From JAUZRW01 sp964549915 (lineage in GTDB: Bacteria; Chloroflexota; Anaerolineae; Aggregatilineales; Phototrophicaceae): DNA of 64,000 nucleotides. Where the stretch lies: the NCBI GenBank assembly GCA_964549915.1, contig CAZJWX010000002.1, positions 210,806-274,805 on the forward strand, in the 5' to 3' direction. The notes under the pieces were generated by a model. It saw only the letters and a list, made by a program, of their open reading frames with translations. It was not told where the DNA came from and did no database searches. Position 1 is the first letter of the stretch; every line of letters begins with the position of its first letter. The position numbers and the translations under genes were made by a program. This document shows, piece by piece, positions 52,838 through 61,549 of the stretch.

Positions 52838-55800
52838 CTAGACGCGCTTGACGCTGATGACGAGCGTCTCGTTGCTGAGGTCACGTGGCAGATCGTTGGA
52901 GAAGTCTTCCGTATAGAAGCCCTCCTCACCGTTCGGACTGCCCGCTTCCAGCGAATTTGCCAGCGTTTCCGCCATGATGCGCTCGCCAAACTGCTTCAAC
53001 GCGCTTTCCAGGCGATCACTGGCTTCGTAGCGGATTTCGATGCGATCATCCAGTTGGAAGTCCGCGTTTTTGCGGGCGACCTGAATGCGGCGCTGGATTT
53101 CGTTGGCGACGCGCTCGGCGATCAGGTCTTCCGTCAGATTCGTATCGAGCGCGACGACATAACCGCGTTCTTCGAAGACGACGAAGCCCTCTGCAGACGA
53201 TTCCTGCCGCACTTCGATCTCATCCGGCGCAAGCTCAAATTCCTTGCCATCGACCGTCAGGGTGATGTTCTCGCCGCTCATCAGGGCGCGTCCCCAGGTC
53301 GCAGCATCCTCTTTGTTGGCGTTCTGCAGCGCGTTGGCGACGAGTTTCACATCGCCGCGCAGCTTCTTGCCCAGCTTGCCGAAATCCGGCTTGAGCGTGT
53401 AATTGGTCACGCCTGCCGTCTCTTGCAGCAGTTCCACGTTCTTCACGTTCAACTCATCCTGGATCAGCCCCAGGTACTGTCCGACAGCTTCACGTTCGGC
53501 AGCGCTGGCAACCCCCAGTTTGGCGGTCGCCAGCGGTTGGCGCACACCGAGTTCGGCGCTGTTGCGTGCTGCGAGGCCGAGCCGCACGAGCAAGCGCACC
53601 AGCCCCATCTCCGTCATCAACTGCTCATCCAGCAACGACTCATCAGCTTGCGGCCACTGCGCCAGATGTACGCTTTCCGCGGCGTCTTCCTGCACTTCCG
53701 CCACCAGATTGCGGTAGAGCGCTTCGCTGAGGAAGGGCATCGCTGGCGCCAGTAGCATGGAAACGGTCGAAAGGCACTCGTAGAGCGTGGCGTAGGCTGC
53801 CTGTTTATCTTCGCTCATACCCTGCGTCCAGAAGCGATCGCGGTTCAGTCGCACATACCAGTTGCTGAGGCCATCCACGAAATCCTCGATGGGACGGGTT
53901 GCACGAGTCACGTCATAGTTCTCGTAGCCCTCCGTGACAACCTGCACCATCCGCTGCAATTCCGAGAGCACCCAGCGATCCAGCACCGGACGATCCTTCA
54001 CATCCGGCGCTTCATCGCCCGGCGTCCAGCCGTCGATGTTGGCGTAGGTCACGAAGAAGCTGAAGGTGTTCCACAGCGTCAGGTAAAGCTTCTTGACGAC
54101 ATCGCCTACGAGATTGACCGAAAAACGGCGCGGTTCCCCTGGCGGGCCACTGGTGTATAGATACCAGCGGAAAGCATCTGCCCCATGCTCGTTGAGCACA
54201 TCCCAGGGATCCACTGTGTTGCCCCGGCTCTTGGACATTTTGGAGCCATCTTCCGCCAGGATATGCCCCAGGCAGATGACGTTCTTGTAGGCCACTGTCT
54301 CGAAGAGCATGGCGGCGATGGCGTGCAGGCTGTAGAACCAACCGCGCGTCTGATCCACCGCTTCGCAGATGTAATCCGCCGGGTGCTGCTCCTCGAATTG
54401 TTCCTGATTCTTGTGCGGGTAGCCCCACTGCGCCACCTGCATCGCGCCGCTGTCGAACCAGACATCGATCACTTCCGGCACGCGGCGCATCGTGCCACCC
54501 TTGCTATTGGGATTGGGAAAGGTGATCTCATCGACATAGGGGCGGTGCAAATCCAGCTCCGTCAGGTCTTGCCCGGTGAGTTCTTCCAATTCTTGCACGC
54601 TGCCAACGCAGATCATCTCGCCCGTCTGATCATCGACCCAGACCGGGAGCGGCGTACCCCAGTAGCGTTCACGCCCCAGTGCCCATTCTTTCAAGTCTTC
54701 CAGCCAGTTGCCGAAGCGACCATCACGGATGTGTTCGGGCACCCAGTTCACCGTCTTATTGAGCGCGACCATCTTGTCGCGGTATTCCGTCGTGCGGATG
54801 TACCAGGTCTCACGGGCGAGGTACATCAGCGGCTTATCATCGCGCCAGTTGTGCGGGTAGCTGTGTTCGTAGGTTTGCTTCTTATAAAGCAGGCCGCGAC
54901 CCTTCAGGTCAGCGACGATTTCAGGATCAGCGTCCTTGAACCACAGCCCCTTGAACTTGTCCACCGCATCGATGAAGCGCCCGTTGGGATGCACGGTGAT
55001 GAAGACGGGCAAATCGTGTTCCTTACCCACTTCGAAGTCGTCCTGACCGAAGGCCGGAGCGATGTGGACGATACCCGTGCCGTCTTCCGTGCTGACGAAA
55101 TCGCCAGCGACCACATAGGCGTGATCTTTTTCACTGGGCAGGAATTGGTAAAGCGGGTTGTAGCGCATCCCCACCAGATCGCGGCCTTTATAGCGCTTGA
55201 CGACCCTGGCTTCTTCAGCGTTCAGCAGCACCTTCTCCACCAGGGATTCGGCGAGAATCAGTTGTTCGGTGCCTTCCCCGTGAATTTGCGGCACTTCGAC
55301 CTGTACATAATCGACATCCGCGCCAACAGCCAGTGCAGCATTACCGGGCAGCGTCCAGGGTGTCGTCGTCCAGGCCAGGAAATACACGCCGGACTGATCC
55401 TTAAGCGGGAAGCGCACGAACACACTGGGATCTTTGATGGTCTTATATCCCAGAGACACCTCATGGCTGCTCAGCGGAGTTCCGGAACTGGGGCTGTAAG
55501 CCACGACTTTGTAGCCGCGATAGAGCAACCCCTTCTCCCAGAACTGCTTCAAGATCCACCAGATACTCTCGATGTAGTCGTTAGTGAAGGTCACGTAGGC
55601 TCGGTCAAGATCGACCCAGAAAGCGATGCGCTCTGTGAGCTTCTCCCAATCCGTGATGTTGCTGAAGACGCGCTTGCGGCAAAGCTCGTTGAATTTCGCC
55701 ACGCCGTATTCTTCGATCTGGCTCTTTTCGGTGATGCCGAGTTCCTTCTCGACAGCGAGTTCAACGGGCAGGCCGTGCGTATCCCAGCCACCGCGTCGAT

Positions 55801-56038
55801 CCACATAATAGCCTTGCATCACCTTGTAGCGCGGGAACATATCTTTAAACGCACGCGCCAGCACATGATGGCTGCCTGGCTTGCCGTTGGCAGTCGGCGG
55901 GCCTTCGTAGAAGACGTAGCGCGGGGCCTCTTCGCGCCCTTCAACAGTCTTCTGAAATGTGCGGTTCAAACGCCAGAACTCAAGCTGTTCTTGCTCGAGC
56001 TTCTGGATGTCTACTCTCGGATTCACAGGGGTAAACAT
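52838..56038 (-). CDS. ileS: Isoleucine--tRNA ligase, type 2 (eukaryote-like)
   Basis: A 1066-residue class I synthetase. The HIGH-equivalent is GSHH (55-58) in PPTANGKPGSHHVLAR, and KMSKS lies near residue 600 (DGSKMSKSRGN). A full CP1 editing domain is present (WTTTPWTLPGNAALAVG with the Thr-rich editing motif), then the anticodon-binding helices and a C-terminal extension of about 200 residues with a beta-rich part. The lack of a C-terminal zinc-binding Cys cluster and the length place it with type-2 IleRS, which in known cases resist mupirocin. GGAG lies nine bases before the ATG. A 17-codon leader peptide is encoded upstream. Confidence 0.94.
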   Translation of the reverse strand: MFTPVNPRVDIQKLEQEQLEFWRLNRTFQKTVEGREEAPRYVFYEGPPTANGKPGSHHVLARAFKDMFPRYKVMQGYYVDRRGGWDTHGLPVELAVEKELGITEKSQIEEYGVAKFNELCRKRVFSNITDWEKLTERIAFWVDLDRAYVTFTNDYIESIWWILKQFWEKGLLYRGYKVVAYSPSSGTPLSSHEVSLGYKTIKDPSVFVRFPLKDQSGVYFLAWTTTPWTLPGNAALAVGADVDYVQVEVPQIHGEGTEQLILAESLVEKVLLNAEEARVVKRYKGRDLVGMRYNPLYQFLPSEKDHAYVVAGDFVSTEDGTGIVHIAPAFGQDDFEVGKEHDLPVFITVHPNGRFIDAVDKFKGLWFKDADPEIVADLKGRGLLYKKQTYEHSYPHNWRDDKPLMYLARETWYIRTTEYRDKMVALNKTVNWVPEHIRDGRFGNWLEDLKEWALGRERYWGTPLPVWVDDQTGEMICVGSVQELEELTGQDLTELDLHRPYVDEITFPNPNSKGGTMRRVPEVIDVWFDSGAMQVAQWGYPHKNQEQFEEQHPADYICEAVDQTRGWFYSLHAIAAMLFETVAYKNVICLGHILAEDGSKMSKSRGNTVDPWDVLNEHGADAFRWYLYTSGPPGEPRRFSVNLVGDVVKKLYLTLWNTFSFFVTYANIDGWTPGDEAPDVKDRPVLDRWVLSELQRMVQVVTEGYENYDVTRATRPIEDFVDGLSNWYVRLNRDRFWTQGMSEDKQAAYATLYECLSTVSMLLAPAMPFLSEALYRNLVAEVQEDAAESVHLAQWPQADESLLDEQLMTEMGLVRLLVRLGLAARNSAELGVRQPLATAKLGVASAAEREAVGQYLGLIQDELNVKNVELLQETAGVTNYTLKPDFGKLGKKLRGDVKLVANALQNANKEDAATWGRALMSGENITLTVDGKEFELAPDEIEVRQESSAEGFVVFEERGYVVALDTNLTEDLIAERVANEIQRRIQVARKNADFQLDDRIEIRYEASDRLESALKQFGERIMAETLANSLEAGSPNGEEGFYTEDFSNDLPRDLSNETLVISVKRV

Positions 56039-56170
56039 AGGTGCTCCATTGATTTGTCTGATACGGTTGGAAAAGGTTTGAGCGGGTTACTAAGGCAAAT
56101 ATGCTCAGCGGCATACCCGTATCGCTGCGATAATAACCCGTGGCACGATTAACGCCACGAGAACACCTCC
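56039..56170 (-). promoter_or_regulatory. Leader-peptide attenuator of ileS
   Basis: Two perfect 7-base pairings exist that exclude each other. CGGGTTA (56140-56134, leader codons 7-9) can pair with TAACCCG (56089-56083). GATACGG (56123-56117, leader codons 12-14) can pair with CCGTATC (56066-56060), about 16 bases before the ileS ribosome site. The order is 1-2-1'-2'. A small hairpin TATGC / GCATA spans the leader stop codon. No T tract is present, so control of translation or of Rho access is more likely than a classic intrinsic attenuator. Confidence 0.6.
56105..56158 (-). CDS. ileS leader peptide, Ile/Val-rich
   Basis: A 17-codon frame MALIVPRVIIAAIRVCR beginning with GTG, preceded at a five-base spacing by GGGAGGTG, the best ribosome site in this region, and ending in TGA. 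Four Ile codons (ATC, ATT, ATC, ATA) and four Val codons (counting the GTG start) make up nearly half of it; ATA is a rare-looking choice. The stop is 66 bases before the ileS ATG. Codons 7-14 overlap two RNA segments that pair with alternative partners downstream. A ribosome stalled by low charged tRNA-Ile would change that folding. Not annotated by length-based callers. Confidence 0.7.
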   Translation of the reverse strand: MALIVPRVIIAAIRVCR

Positions 56171-56269
56171 CTCATTGTGAGACTCAGCAATTGGTGCATC
56201 CTATTATGACGCAACTGCTGCATTTATTGTAGACGCTTTTCGGCTCATGAAAGGTCATTACGGACACAA

Positions 56270-57064
56270 TCATAACAAGTGGCGCAGCGCCTCCACATCT
56301 GCCCGCAGGGCTTGCCCGTAAGGGGTATGGGCAAAGCGCTCGACCTCTGCCTCCCAGAAGGGTAAGCCCTCTGCAATTTCGTCAGCAGTGGGCGCGGAAC
56401 CACCCGCCAGGCGCTGGCGCAGATACGTAGCGAAAAGCTGGCGATAGGGTTCATCGAGCTGTGGCAGTGCATCCAGCGTTTGCAGTGTTTGCGCTGTATC
56501 TCCATGGCGATGGTGCGCATGTGCCAGATCAAAACGGACGGACGACGGCGCACCGTTGGCGAGGGCTTCTTCGATGGATTGGATCGCGGCGGGGTAGTCG
56601 CCCTGCGAAAGCTGGGTCTTGCCCAGTCCGTAGAGGGCGAAAGGCGAATCGGGGCTGCGTTCCAGTGCCGCCTCCAGCGTCTCGCGACTTTGCGCCAGCT
56701 TCCCCAGGTTGCGGTAGGTATTGCCGAGGAGAACCAACGACTTGACCGGGGGACGTTTGGCTTGCGCCTCGCGCTCCTGCAAACTCGCTTCCAACACAGT
56801 ACGCGCCTGCTCGAACTCCCCCGCCAGGAAATGCCGCTGCGCCTGGGTGTAGGGCGTCACCATCGTGCGATTGCCCCAGAGAACAATCCCCTGCACGACG
56901 ATCACCAGTCCAATCGTGCTGATCAGTGCCGGGGTGCGCAGATCAGGCTGCGTGCTGAGGACGAAGAGCGAAATCACCAGCAGCACCACCCCAATGGCAA
57001 GTGCGATCTTGCTGGCAGGATCCCAATAGCGCATCTCGCGCAGCAGTCCGAACAGAATACCCAT
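56270..57064 (-). CDS. TPR membrane protein (third of three)
   Basis: A 264-residue protein with two N-terminal membrane helices (about 18-38 and 46-64). Four or so TPR units follow (TQAQRHFLAGEFEQARTVLE, LVLLGNTYRNLGKLAQSRE, FALYGLGKTQLSQGDYPAAI). TPRs bind other proteins; here they would face the cytoplasm. It begins four bases after the preceding TPR gene. Confidence 0.8.
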   Translation of the reverse strand: MGILFGLLREMRYWDPASKIALAIGVVLLVISLFVLSTQPDLRTPALISTIGLVIVVQGIVLWGNRTMVTPYTQAQRHFLAGEFEQARTVLEASLQEREAQAKRPPVKSLVLLGNTYRNLGKLAQSRETLEAALERSPDSPFALYGLGKTQLSQGDYPAAIQSIEEALANGAPSSVRFDLAHAHHRHGDTAQTLQTLDALPQLDEPYRQLFATYLRQRLAGGSAPTADEIAEGLPFWEAEVERFAHTPYGQALRADVEALRHLL

Positions 57065-57068
57065 AGAC

Positions 57069-57950
57069 TCACTCCAGGCTGGCGGAATCAGCGTCCGCGA
57101 TGGCTTCTTCGATGTTGGCGATTTCGTAGCGGAGTGCCTGCCCGTAGGCAGTACCTTCCATGGCAGTTTGCAGCGGCTTCCAGGGTTCCAGCCCTGCGCG
57201 AGCGCTCATCATCTTCGCCGTCGCGCGGACGGCTTCTTCCGTCTCGCCAGCGGCCTTGTGCGCTTCGGCCAGGTGATAATAAACGCGCACGCTGTACATG
57301 GCGGGCATGGGGTCGCGCGCTGCTTGCCGAAAGCTCTCCAGAGCTTCCGCCGTCTTGCCCGCAAGCTGCTGCACGAAGCCCAATTCCGCCCAGATAATCG
57401 GTTGCTTGGGGGCGAGTCCGGCAGCAACCTGCAAAGCGCGTGCCGCTTCTTCGTAGCTGGCTTGCAAGCGATAACCATGTGCCAGGGCAACGTAGGCGCC
57501 GGGGTCTTGTGGGAACTTCTGTACCGCACGATCCGCCGTCGATTGTGCTTTGGCAAGCTGCCCGGTATAGGCATAGGCGCTCGTGAGCATGGCGAGCACT
57601 TCCGACGTTTCGCGCCCCAGGTCAACTGCGCGTTCCAGCACGGGTATCGCGCGGGCGAACTGATACTGCTGCATGAAGCGGTAGGCATCTCCGTAACCGG
57701 GAGCCTGTTTGCGCGTCTGGCGAGCCAGCAGCAGCATCACCAGGGCAAACCCCAGCGCCATCATCAGGGCTGCCAGAAATAACCCCGCCAGGGCCACCTG
57801 TATCGTCGGCGAGAGCATCACATCCGGCGGCGTCGTGCGCGTGTTGAAAAACTCGACCACCACGCCGATCACGAAGACGAGAAAGCCCAGCAGCGCCAGC
57901 CCCGCCGTGACGAAGACCCCCAACCAGGCCAGTATGCGCCGTTGGCTCAT
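57069..57950 (-). CDS. TPR membrane protein (second of three)
   Basis: A 293-residue protein with two N-terminal membrane helices (about 9-32 and 45-70). TPR units follow (FMQQYQFARAIPVLERAVDLG, TSAYAYTGQLAKAQSTADRAV, ALAHGYRLQASYEEAARALQ, ELGFVQQLAGKTAEALESF). Its ATG overlaps the stop of the upstream TPR gene by four bases, so it is translationally coupled. Function unknown. Confidence 0.8.
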   Translation of the reverse strand: MSQRRILAWLGVFVTAGLALLGFLVFVIGVVVEFFNTRTTPPDVMLSPTIQVALAGLFLAALMMALGFALVMLLLARQTRKQAPGYGDAYRFMQQYQFARAIPVLERAVDLGRETSEVLAMLTSAYAYTGQLAKAQSTADRAVQKFPQDPGAYVALAHGYRLQASYEEAARALQVAAGLAPKQPIIWAELGFVQQLAGKTAEALESFRQAARDPMPAMYSVRVYYHLAEAHKAAGETEEAVRATAKMMSARAGLEPWKPLQTAMEGTAYGQALRYEIANIEEAIADADSASLE

Positions 57951-58966
57951 CGTGCTGGTTCCTCCGCCAGGGACGCAACGGGCAAGTCTTCCTTGAGCAA
58001 CTTACGCGCCAGTTCCACATCCGCTGCCAACGCATCGCGCAGCACAGCGGCCTGCTCATCTTTGAGGATCTTGCCCCACTCCTCCAGCCCTTTGTATTCG
58101 TTCTCCATCCTGGCAACGGCAGCCTGCGCCGCATCCAACTGCTTGAGGCGGGTGTAGGCACGCGCCTGCCACAGGTAGACCAGCAGTCGATGCCGCGAAT
58201 CCGGGATTTTTTGCTCGATTGCGGTGTCCAGGCTGGCAATCGCCTGCGGGCTGTTGTGCAAGCGATCGTGAATCATGCCGATGTTGTAATGCGTGACCCA
58301 CTCGTTCGGCAGATATGCCGCTGCTTGCTCCGCCGCCGCCAATGCTGCCTCGTAGTTCTTGACCTGCAATTCCAGTTCGGAGAGTTCGTTATAGGCTTCA
58401 GCGAGCAGCGCCGGAACATCACTCTTTTCGATCATCGTCTGATAATCGCGGCGGGCACGACCGGGCTTGTTCCACAGACGCAACAGTCGGGCACGAAAGC
58501 GATAATGCTTGACGACATCCGGCTCTGCACGGATCAATTCGTCCATGGCCTGTACTGCGGATTTGAAGTCATTCTTGCGCAGCGCCTTGACGGCATCGCG
58601 ATACTGGATCGGTGCTTGATTGCGCCCGAAGATGAAGGCTCCCACCAGCACCCAACCGACTGCGCCGCCGAAGGCCGCCGCCTGATATTGTGGGAAGAAG
58701 AGCAGCGCTAGCAGAATCAGTCCGAGCGCGGGAGCCATCAGCGCCAACCCGGTCAGGCGCTGCTGCCAATCCATACGGCTGCCGACGACGAAGACCGCCG
58801 TCAACAGGAAGCCGAAGGCCAACACGTTCTGGAACACCTCGATGCCTGGCTGATTGACGAAGGTCAGGATGACGCTGGCGATGCCTGTCACGACGAAGGC
58901 GCCGATCAGGAACCAGAAGCGCCCCGCACCCAACCAGTCACGGAAGTTCTGCAATGGTTTGAGCAT
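57947..58966 (-). CDS. TPR membrane protein (first of three)
   Basis: A 339-residue protein with four hydrophobic helices (about 17-38, 45-60, 70-90, 95-110) and then TPR-like repeats (AVKALRKNDFKSAVQAMDEL, ELELQVKNYEAALAAAEQA, NIGMIHDRLHNSPQAIASL, YTRLKQLDAAQAAVARM). It starts an operon of three related proteins that differ in membrane topology, suggesting a membrane scaffold of several subunits. No neighbour gives a specific role. Confidence 0.8.
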   Translation of the reverse strand: MLKPLQNFRDWLGAGRFWFLIGAFVVTGIASVILTFVNQPGIEVFQNVLAFGFLLTAVFVVGSRMDWQQRLTGLALMAPALGLILLALLFFPQYQAAAFGGAVGWVLVGAFIFGRNQAPIQYRDAVKALRKNDFKSAVQAMDELIRAEPDVVKHYRFRARLLRLWNKPGRARRDYQTMIEKSDVPALLAEAYNELSELELQVKNYEAALAAAEQAAAYLPNEWVTHYNIGMIHDRLHNSPQAIASLDTAIEQKIPDSRHRLLVYLWQARAYTRLKQLDAAQAAVARMENEYKGLEEWGKILKDEQAAVLRDALAADVELARKLLKEDLPVASLAEEPAR

Positions 58967-59065
58967 AGCGATTATCCCCTATTGAACACGGCGCGTCTTC
59001 TGCCCCGTACTGTCCCCGACATTTCCTGGTTTGCGATGTGGAATGCGCCATCCACGCCAGTGGCT

Positions 59066-59743
59066 TCAGCGATGTGCATAGTTGCTCAGGATGGCGCGAT
59101 ACGGCGTTCCTTCGTAGGTGTAGGTGCGCTGCACTACAATATCGTGCTCATCCAGCCAGTAGAAGACATCGTCGGCAATCTGGAATTTCGCAGCCTGGAT
59201 CGTCTTGCGGCTGATGGTCAGTTCTTCCGTGCCCCGTTGCTCCACGATCATTTTCAGCAGGTGGCTGTCATCTACGGAGGTCAACTGCGGTGTGAAGACC
59301 TGCGACTTACCGCCCTTCGCCAGAACCTGCCGGATTGTGCGCCCCATGAAGGGCGTCTGCTTGATGTAGAGCGCACAGTCCACCACCAGCGGGAATTCGG
59401 TGTATTCGCGCTCTTGCCCCTGGATGCTGCGCCCAATCTGCACGAAATCTTCCTCGAAGACGTAATCCGCCTTGAAGTTGACCACTTCCGGGTCCCGGCT
59501 GTTGAAGGATTGCACGTTGTAGCGCTCAATCTGGCCTTCGGGGGCAACCAGGGCTTCTGAGAGAATCGTCAGGCCGTCTTCATCACGCCCGTCTTCATCC
59601 ACTCGGATCAGGCGTGCCCCACCCTGCAATTCGTGGATCGTCCACTTCTCCACGACCTTCATGGGCTGCTCATCGCGAAAGTAGTGATATTCGCCACTGG
59701 CGACGAAGGTCTCGTGTGCTGCGACCGTATGCAGCGTTCGCAT
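59066..59743 (-). CDS. Unrecognised cytoplasmic beta-rich protein
   Basis: A 225-residue protein with no signal peptide or membrane helix. The alternating pattern and charged strands (EKWTIHELQGGARLIRVDEDG, FKADYVFEEDFVQIGR) suggest a lipocalin-like or DUF3108-like beta-barrel; that is a guess from pattern only. It follows alaX by six bases, so it is part of the GNAT-GNAT-alaX operon. Confidence 0.65.
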   Translation of the reverse strand: MRTLHTVAAHETFVASGEYHYFRDEQPMKVVEKWTIHELQGGARLIRVDEDGRDEDGLTILSEALVAPEGQIERYNVQSFNSRDPEVVNFKADYVFEEDFVQIGRSIQGQEREYTEFPLVVDCALYIKQTPFMGRTIRQVLAKGGKSQVFTPQLTSVDDSHLLKMIVEQRGTEELTISRKTIQAAKFQIADDVFYWLDEHDIVVQRTYTYEGTPYRAILSNYAHR

Positions 59744-59749
59744 AATCCT

Positions 59750-60457
59750 TCAATCCTCGATCTCTACGTAGATACGCTTGTTGATGCCGCCCTTGCTCTT
59801 GTAATTGCTGATTCGCAGCTTGCCGACTTCATTGGTATTGGCAACATGTGTACCACCGTCGGCTTGCAAATCCAGCCCAAGAATCTCGACTGTGCGCACT
59901 TCCATGATGCCTTCGGGCAGTAAGTTGATCTTGGTGCGGATCAGGTCGGGAATCTGGAAGGCTTCCTCACGAGGCAGAATCTTGACGACGACATCGCGGG
60001 CAGCGGCGACTTCTTCGTTGATCTTCGCCTCAATTTCGGAGACGAGTTCTTTCTGCATGCGCTCGAACTCGAAGTCCATGCGTCCGCTCAGCGGTTCCAT
60101 ATTTCCACCGGTGACGCTCGCGCCGTAATCGCGCCAGACGACGCCGCAGAGGATATGCATTGCGGTGTGTGTGCGCATCAGCCGATAGCGGCGATCCCAG
60201 TCAATCGCGCCCTCGACCCCGGTGCCGACAGTTGGCAGGTCGCCATCCAGAATGTGCAGGTTGCCGCGCTTGACCTTCGTCACCGGGATTTCCGACCCAT
60301 TCACGCGCAAGATGCCCTCGTCATTGGGCTGTCCCCCGCCACCAGGATAGAAGGCGCTGCGATCCAGATACACGCCGTTGGCCTCTTCATCCACGCCTGT
60401 GACGGTGGCGGTGAATTCTTTCAAATAAGCATCGGTCTGATATAACAATTCCGTCAT
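59750..60457 (-). CDS. Alanyl-tRNA editing protein (AlaX type)
   Basis: A 235-residue stand-alone editing domain homologous to the second half of AlaRS, which removes Ser or Gly from tRNA-Ala. The zinc motif HxxxH is H97-H101 in RTHTAMHIL. The second motif, normally C-G-G-T-H, reads ADGGTHV, with Asp200 in place of the Cys ligand and His204 kept. The N-terminal beta-barrel motif AFYPGGGGQPNDEG is typical. ATG at 60457 is used because GGGA lies six bases upstream; an ATG two codons earlier is possible. It lies 47 bases after a GNAT gene. Confidence 0.88.
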   Translation of the reverse strand: MTELLYQTDAYLKEFTATVTGVDEEANGVYLDRSAFYPGGGGQPNDEGILRVNGSEIPVTKVKRGNLHILDGDLPTVGTGVEGAIDWDRRYRLMRTHTAMHILCGVVWRDYGASVTGGNMEPLSGRMDFEFERMQKELVSEIEAKINEEVAAARDVVVKILPREEAFQIPDLIRTKINLLPEGIMEVRTVEILGLDLQADGGTHVANTNEVGKLRISNYKSKGGINKRIYVEIED

Positions 60458-60504
60458 GTCCATTCCCTTCTCAGAAAGTTGGTATCGCAAAGCCGAAAAA
60501 ATGG

Positions 60505-60993
60505 TCACTCGGCATCTGTTTCGACGGGCATGCGCATGCGTAGCATAACCGGCGCACCGCCCATCGTCTTCTCCCAGAAACGCCGCCCCTGTTCGTTGAC
60601 GGCAGCAACATACAATTCATAGTGTGTCACGCCGCGCAGCGCGAACCAATCGCGGAAGGCGCTCATCAAGGCAGTGCCAACCCCCTGCCCGCGCCAGTCC
60701 GCACGTACGAAAATATCCGCGACCATCCCGGCACGCTCCGATACGAAAACATCGGGCAGCAGGTCAATCACTAGCGCCAGGGCATAGCCGACCAGGGCGG
60801 ACTCTGTTTCCGCCACCAGCACCAGATGCGTTTCGTCATCCAATGTATAGCGAATGCGCTGCGCATAGCGATGCACGCCATCTTGTGACGGCTCTGGCAG
60901 GCGTTCGTCCAGGTCACGGTGATATTCGACCAGTTCAAGCCACAACTCGCCGATAGCCTGCGCATCTTCTGCCTGTGCCACGCGAATCTTCAT
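60505..60993 (-). CDS. GNAT-family N-acetyltransferase
   Basis: A 162-residue acetyl-CoA-dependent transferase. The start MKIRVAQAEDAQAIGELW and the acetyl-CoA loop RADWRGQGVGTALMSAF (motif A, about 90-106) are clear. The substrate is unknown. ATG at 60993 overlaps the TGA of the upstream GNAT gene (ATGA), favoured over the longer frame beginning at 61044. Confidence 0.85.
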   Translation of the reverse strand: MKIRVAQAEDAQAIGELWLELVEYHRDLDERLPEPSQDGVHRYAQRIRYTLDDETHLVLVAETESALVGYALALVIDLLPDVFVSERAGMVADIFVRADWRGQGVGTALMSAFRDWFALRGVTHYELYVAAVNEQGRRFWEKTMGGAPVMLRMRMPVETDAE

Positions 60994-61457
60994 ATCTCCA
61001 TCCAGAAGACATCCATCACATTGGCCCCACCGACAGCACGCCAAAATGCCTGCTGCACCGCCGCCTGTGCCGGAATCCGCACCTGTAGCTGCTCGATGCC
61101 CCGTTCACGCATCGCACCCAGCCAGGCATCCAGCAGCATACGCCCCGCACCATGGCCCCGTTCGGAATGGTTGTCAACGATCAGCGCCCGCACAACCCCT
61201 ATCTGCGGCGGCGCAAAACCGGGTTCGTTCGGGGTGATTTCACCAATGATGCCGCCGACCACTTCCTGCGCAGTCTCTGCCACCAGAAAGAACGCATCAA
61301 CCTGTTGCAGATACCCGTATGTGGCCTGTTCCCATTCAGCACGCGCAGCGGGCGAGAGCCGCAGTCTGGCGCTGCTCTGCTGCCAGATTACCATCTGGTC
61401 GTACCAGTATTCGGAGAGGATTGCGATGTCATCAGGGCGTGCCAGTCGTATTTGCAT
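60990..61457 (-). CDS. GNAT-family N-acetyltransferase
   Basis: A 155-residue GNAT protein, MQIRLARPDDIAILSEYW at the start. The acetyl-CoA loop is less canonical (NHSERGHGAGRMLLDAW, about 96-112). Probably a diverged paralogue of the next gene with a different acceptor. First gene of a four-gene operon with the second GNAT, alaX and a protein of unknown function. Confidence 0.8.
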   Translation of the reverse strand: MQIRLARPDDIAILSEYWYDQMVIWQQSSARLRLSPAARAEWEQATYGYLQQVDAFFLVAETAQEVVGGIIGEITPNEPGFAPPQIGVVRALIVDNHSERGHGAGRMLLDAWLGAMRERGIEQLQVRIPAQAAVQQAFWRAVGGANVMDVFWMEI

Positions 61458-61465
61458 CAGGGGGA

Positions 61466-61520
61466 TCAGCAGGATTTATTTTGGGCTGTTGTGCCACAAT
61501 AATAGGGGCTATCCTGCTGA
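61466..61520. promoter_or_regulatory. Inverted repeat in a divergent promoter region
   Basis: Perfect 10-base arms TCAGCAGGAT (61466-61475) and ATCCTGCTGA (61511-61520) between the divergent GNAT and membrane-protein genes. The right arm fills the spacer of a minus-strand promoter candidate, which would let a bound protein control it. Confidence 0.45.
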
Positions 61521-61526
61521 GGACAA
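61499..61526 (-). promoter_or_regulatory. Candidate promoter of the GNAT-alaX operon
   Basis: Minus-strand TTGTCC, 16-base spacer, TATTAT (four and five of six consensus bases), about 42 bases before the first GNAT start. Confidence 0.45.
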
Positions 61527-61549
61527 GTGCGATATTGCGGAGGCGACCG

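Noticed and set aside
54185..56152. A 655-codon plus-strand frame across ileS
   Set aside because: It is the antisense shadow of ileS, rich in His, Gln and Arg as expected from reverse-frame GC bias, with no domain.
56039..56240. T-box riboswitch upstream of ileS
   Set aside because: No GGGTGG-NACCGCG T-box sequence or typical terminator/antiterminator; the small frame with its ribosome site explains the region better.
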